Made by a program: the position numbers and the translations under genes
Notes under the pieces: model-generated
What the model was told of the DNA's origin: nothing
Seen by the model: only the letters and a program-made list of their open reading frames with translations
The model's database searches: none
From: Desulfobulbaceae bacterium
GTDB taxonomy: Bacteria; Desulfobacterota; Desulfobulbia; Desulfobulbales; Desulfobulbaceae
DNA: 8,136 nucleotides
Assembly: GCA_003508005.1 (NCBI GenBank)
Contig: DNUE01000042.1
Coordinates: 9,880-18,015, forward strand
Direction: 5' to 3'
In this document: piece by piece, positions 6,206-8,136 of the stretch
Position numbering within the stretch: position 1 is the stretch's first letter
Layout of the letters: every line of letters begins with the position of its first letter

Positions 6206-7162
6206 TCATTCAGTTCCGCTTCTCTCCTTGACGGACTTCTCCACAATCAGACGTATGGCCTTTTCCAAGGCACGGTTAAATTCCTCCGCTCGGTCCAGCA
6301 TCAAGAAATGGTCCGCTCCCTTCAGGAAAATGGCCTCGTAGGAATACATATGCCGCCGATTTGCCTCAAAGTCGACTGGCCACAGCTCCCCATTCACGGT
6401 GACCACTGGCAGACGGATCTCCTCGAAAATTTTTGCCGCCTCGCCGCTGACGTACTGCGCCATCATTTCGTTCATCGCGCTCAGGGCAACCGCAGGCGGC
6501 GCGGCCGACATGTCGGCAAGAATCCAGTCGCGAAGCTGCGAATCGGTGTGCGGCAGAAACATCCCCCCAACGAACTGCCGGCTTCCTGCCTGGAAATTCT
6601 CCTCCAGCGGAGCGGTCATGGTTTTGAGCTCTTCCCGGGTCAGCGGATACTCTATATTCTCCAGGGTATCCACCCCGATCAGGCCGATGACCCGGCCGGG
6701 CATGAGCCGGGCCGCCTCGGCGATCACCGAGCCGCCCATGGAGTGGCCAACGAGAATTACGGTCTGGCTGCCTGTTGCTTCTGCCACCGCCTGGACATCC
6801 TCTCCGAAAGCACGCATGGAATACGTCGTGCGTGTCATTCCGGAATGGCCGTGGCCGGCAAGGTCAAGAAGGACTACGCGATTTGTTTGAGAAAAAATAG
6901 GCACCTGTGCACGCCAATAGCGGGAATCGCAGCTCCAGCCATGCACAAATACCAAGGTCGGTTCTCCCGCACCGAAGGCCTCATAGGAAATCGGAGTGCC
7001 GTCTTTGGACAGGATGACTTGAGGCCACTGCGCCCGCGCCTGCTTCGCGGCAATGGCCATAACCAGCAACACCAGGCAGGCAGCCAGGCTGGCCAGATAT
7101 TTTGCCCCTACTTTGTGGCGAATCCGGCCGTCCCTCCAAATCTTTGTTGCATCATTGTTCAT
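6206..7162 (-). CDS. Alpha/beta-hydrolase, N-terminally anchored or exported
   Basis: A 318-aa protein with one hydrophobic segment (about 21-40) after a basic 20-residue N-region, ending in AKQARAQ. It is either an inner-membrane anchor or an uncleaved or late-cleaved signal peptide, so the enzyme should face the periplasm. The alpha/beta-hydrolase domain (about 45-310) shows HGW (74-76) for the oxyanion hole, DLAGHGHSG (100-108), the nucleophile elbow GHSMGG with Ser141, a probable acid at Asp264, and the catalytic His285 in GADHFLM. The substrate is not predictable; esterase, lactonase and haloperoxidase-like enzymes share this pattern. The start is well supported by AGGAG (7176-7172) 9 nt before the ATG at 7162. 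It follows the cupin gene by 130 bp, enough for its own promoter, though none is convincing. Confidence 0.92.
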   Translation of the reverse strand: MNNDATKIWRDGRIRHKVGAKYLASLAACLVLLVMAIAAKQARAQWPQVILSKDGTPISYEAFGAGEPTLVFVHGWSCDSRYWRAQVPIFSQTNRVVLLDLAGHGHSGMTRTTYSMRAFGEDVQAVAEATGSQTVILVGHSMGGSVIAEAARLMPGRVIGLIGVDTLENIEYPLTREELKTMTAPLEENFQAGSRQFVGGMFLPHTDSQLRDWILADMSAAPPAVALSAMNEMMAQYVSGEAAKIFEEIRLPVVTVNGELWPVDFEANRRHMYSYEAIFLKGADHFLMLDRAEEFNRALEKAIRLIVEKSVKERSGTE

Positions 7163-7292
7163 TTGTTTCAGCTCCTCTTTCCACCAGATAGGGCGGGGTC
7201 ATATGCGAACGAAAGCCATTACGCTTACCCGACGGCCGCCGGGCAACCCTGTCCGGCTCCAGGTTCAGCCTGCAGGCGCTCACGGCACACTC
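7163..7292. other. 130-bp gap between cupin and hydrolase genes
   Basis: No gene is seen. It holds the 10-bp palindrome GCCTGCAGGC (7268-7277) shortly after the cupin stop and the strong hydrolase ribosome-binding site (7172-7178). I found no acceptable -35/-10 pair on the minus strand. Confidence 0.4.
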
Positions 7293-7745
7293 TCAGCGCG
7301 GCTCTAATACGGTTATCGGCGCATCAGTCACGCCGGCATAAAACACGATGATCTCCGCGGAGACCTGTCCCTCGTTCATGCCGTAGTGCAAGGTGTTCAC
7401 CACCTCGACAATAGGATCTCCGGCCTTGAGATGCAGGGTTTTTCCGTCAGCAGTCACCACCGTGAGCTGCCCGCTTGTCAGCACGCCGGCATTGATCACC
7501 GGATGCCTGTGCGTTTCGAGCCGGGCGCCGGCCGGGATGTTGATCCGCAGGATAGTGACCTCGGGACGCCCTACCGGATAGGCAGGCAGGAGCACCCCAT
7601 TCCAGCTATGGCCGGTTTTCGCCAACTGCGTGACGACCGGCGCGCCGCCGTTCGACTCCTGTCCACTCCGCAGCGTGGCACAGCCTGGCAGCAGGCAAAG
7701 CATAACGAAAAGTAGCGATAACTGCCGGATGATTTTGCACAGCAT
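7293..7745 (-). CDS. Cupin-domain lipoprotein
   Basis: A 150-aa protein with a lipoprotein signal peptide. Basic MLCKIIR is followed by a hydrophobic core ending in the lipobox LPGC, with Cys22 as the lipidated residue, so it should be anchored in a cell-envelope membrane. The rest is a single cupin beta-barrel. THRHPVINAG carries the metal-ligand pair His79 and His81; Asn85 stands where many cupins have Glu; His120 lies in NTLHYG in the second motif. Metal binding is therefore plausible with a changed ligand set, and the function is unknown. The start is uncertain. An in-frame ATG at 7793 adds 16 residues rich in Arg and Lys and also has an AGAGG box (7809-7805). I prefer 7745 because it gives a normal-length lipoprotein signal; its AGAGG is at 7760-7756. 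First gene of the minus-strand cluster. Confidence 0.88.
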   Translation of the reverse strand: MLCKIIRQLSLLFVMLCLLPGCATLRSGQESNGGAPVVTQLAKTGHSWNGVLLPAYPVGRPEVTILRINIPAGARLETHRHPVINAGVLTSGQLTVVTADGKTLHLKAGDPIVEVVNTLHYGMNEGQVSAEIIVFYAGVTDAPITVLEPR

Positions 7746-7817
7746 GACTTCTTTGCCTCTTCTGCCCCGGCGCACTTGCCGATACGGGTTCATGAGTTTT
7801 TTTGCCTCTCTGCTCCT

Positions 7818-7846
7818 GCCTACCTGCTTTACGGCTACCCTGTCAA
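7818..7846 (-). promoter_or_regulatory. Candidate promoter for the cupin gene
   Basis: On the minus strand there is a perfect TTGACA (7846-7841), followed after 17 nt by GTAGGC (7823-7818), which is a poor -10 box. Transcription would start near 7811, only about 17 nt before the ATG at 7793 but about 65 nt before the ATG at 7745, which fits the shorter protein. An activator may compensate for the poor -10. Confidence 0.3.
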
Positions 7847-8000
7847 ATGAATTTCTCCACAGCCTCCGCGTACGGACGCAAAATTCAATCTTACAGTCAT
7901 GGATATAATTTTTGAAAGCGTGGTATTCGTTGCGATGGAGGTGTGACTGAACTGCTGCCGCAGGCTTGGGCTGCTGACACCTAAAAAGTGATTTAAAAAT

Positions 8001-8047
8001 AGTCAGGACTGACGGGACAAGAAGGGCGCCTCTTATGTGACACCCTT
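8001..8047 (-). terminator. ssrA: Probable terminator region of the tmRNA transcript
   Basis: On the minus strand, AAGGGTGTC (8047-8039) pairs with GGCGCCCTT (8030-8022) over nine positions including two G-U pairs, with an 8-nt loop. The G-U pairs become mismatches on the plus strand, so the fold suits the minus-strand RNA. A second small palindrome (8013-8002) then leads into TATTTTTAA. It lies about 75 nt after the tmRNA end and before the cupin promoter. Confidence 0.4.
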
Positions 8048-8060
8048 TTTCAACAGTGAC

Positions 8061-8080
8061 TTACCGACTGTTTACCGACT
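8061..8080. repeat. 9-bp direct repeat with 11-bp period
   Basis: TTACCGACT occurs at 8061-8069 and 8072-8080. The 11-bp spacing is about one helical turn, as for paired protein-binding sites, but the function is unknown. Confidence 0.6.
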
Positions 8081-8119
8081 TTAATCATAAGATGCAACCT
8101 ATTGAAATTAATGATTAAA
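8080..8119. repeat. AT-rich 9-bp inverted repeat beside the tmRNA end
   Basis: TTTAATCAT (8080-8088) is the exact reverse complement of ATGATTAAA (8111-8119), with 22 nt between. It begins one base from the mature tmRNA 3' end and could form a trailer hairpin for 3' processing. Confidence 0.5.
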
Positions 8120-8120
8120 T

Positions 8121-8136
8121 TGGTGGAGGCGGCGGG
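8121..8136 (-). ncRNA. ssrA: tmRNA, 3' terminus only
   Basis: The reverse complement of the last 16 bases, CCCGCCGCCTCCACCA, reads as the 3' half of a T stem (CCCGC), an acceptor strand CGCCTCC, discriminator A and an encoded CCA. U at acceptor position 70 and discriminator A fit the alanine identity (G3-U70) of tmRNA, and CCCGC directly before the acceptor is typical of tmRNA. An ordinary tRNA-Ala with the same acceptor is the main alternative, because the body of the gene lies beyond the window. Transcription runs leftward, and the mature 3' end is at 8121. Confidence 0.7.

Larger units (their letters stand above)
7847..8120. other. Non-coding region between cupin gene and tmRNA
   Basis: No full-length gene is present. 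It holds a very short frame (7899-7946, 15 codons) containing a perfect TATAAT (7904-7909, plus strand) without a matching -35, and a 6-bp inverted repeat AGGTGT/ACACCT (7939-7944, 7977-7982). A palindrome GTCAG/CTGAC (8002-8013), a 9-bp hairpin (8022-8047), a repeated 9-mer (8061-8080) and an AT-rich inverted repeat (8080-8119) follow. Several of these probably form the 3' trailer and terminator of the tmRNA transcript. Confidence 0.55.

Noticed and set aside
6146..7351. 401-codon plus-strand frame opposite the alpha/beta-hydrolase
   Set aside because: The opposite strand has the complete catalytic triad pattern and a strong ribosome-binding site; this frame is a high-GC shadow.
1..8136. CRISPR array, toxin-antitoxin pair, defence island or transposon
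   Set aside because: No regularly spaced repeats, no transposase or integrase, and no nuclease, helicase or small toxin/antitoxin-like pair is visible; all longer genes are transporters, enzymes or membrane proteins.

Overview
The window is a bacterial chromosomal segment with coding GC that looks clearly above 55%, compact Gram-negative gene organisation and CCA-encoding stable RNA genes. The gene set (a CP-motif Cys/His protein next to a Kef-type antiporter, plus a Gdx/SugE exporter) would suit a deltaproteobacterial lineage such as Desulfuromonadales/Desulfobacterota. That placement is an inference from gene content, not from a marker gene.

Layout. At the left edge is the 3' part of a tRNA-Leu(CAG) gene (+, 1-58), followed by about 230 bp of spacer with an 18-bp tandem duplication. 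Next is a minus-strand small multidrug resistance protein of the Gdx/SugE guanidinium-exporter type (286-606). Its promoter region faces that of a plus-strand pair: an unrecognised 235-aa soluble protein with three Cys-Pro motifs (824-1531) and, 29 bp later, a 665-aa Kef-type monovalent cation:proton antiporter with a C-terminal NAD-binding RCK module (1561-3558). This pair runs head-on into a five-gene minus-strand cluster, with only 7 bp between the converging stop codons. In transcription order the cluster encodes a cupin lipoprotein (7745-7293), a membrane-anchored or exported alpha/beta hydrolase (7162-6206), a flavodoxin-fold NAD(P)H:quinone oxidoreductase (6137-5535), an unrecognised 302-aa membrane protein (5491-4583) and a YrbG-type Na+/Ca2+ exchanger (about 4543-3566). 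Gaps shrink along the cluster (130, 68, 43 and 12-39 bp), so at least the distal genes are probably co-transcribed. A 327-bp non-coding stretch with repeats and hairpins follows, and the right edge is the 3' terminus of what is most likely tmRNA (ssrA, minus strand, 8121 onward).

Working together. Three genes are transporters for small cations (guanidinium, K+/Na+/H+, Na+/Ca2+), and an oxidoreductase of the family that includes KefF, the partner of KefC, lies close to the Kef-type antiporter. A shared role in ion homeostasis under electrophile or alkali stress is reasonable but not shown. The segment is bounded by two inward-facing 3' ends of stable RNA genes, both of classes often used as integration sites, yet no integrase, transposase or flanking att duplication is visible.

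I did not find a clear new defence or mobile system. The best leads are the 302-aa membrane protein, the Cys-Pro/His protein paired with the Kef antiporter, and a leader before sugE whose primary sequence resembles part of the guanidine-III riboswitch but lacks its helices.
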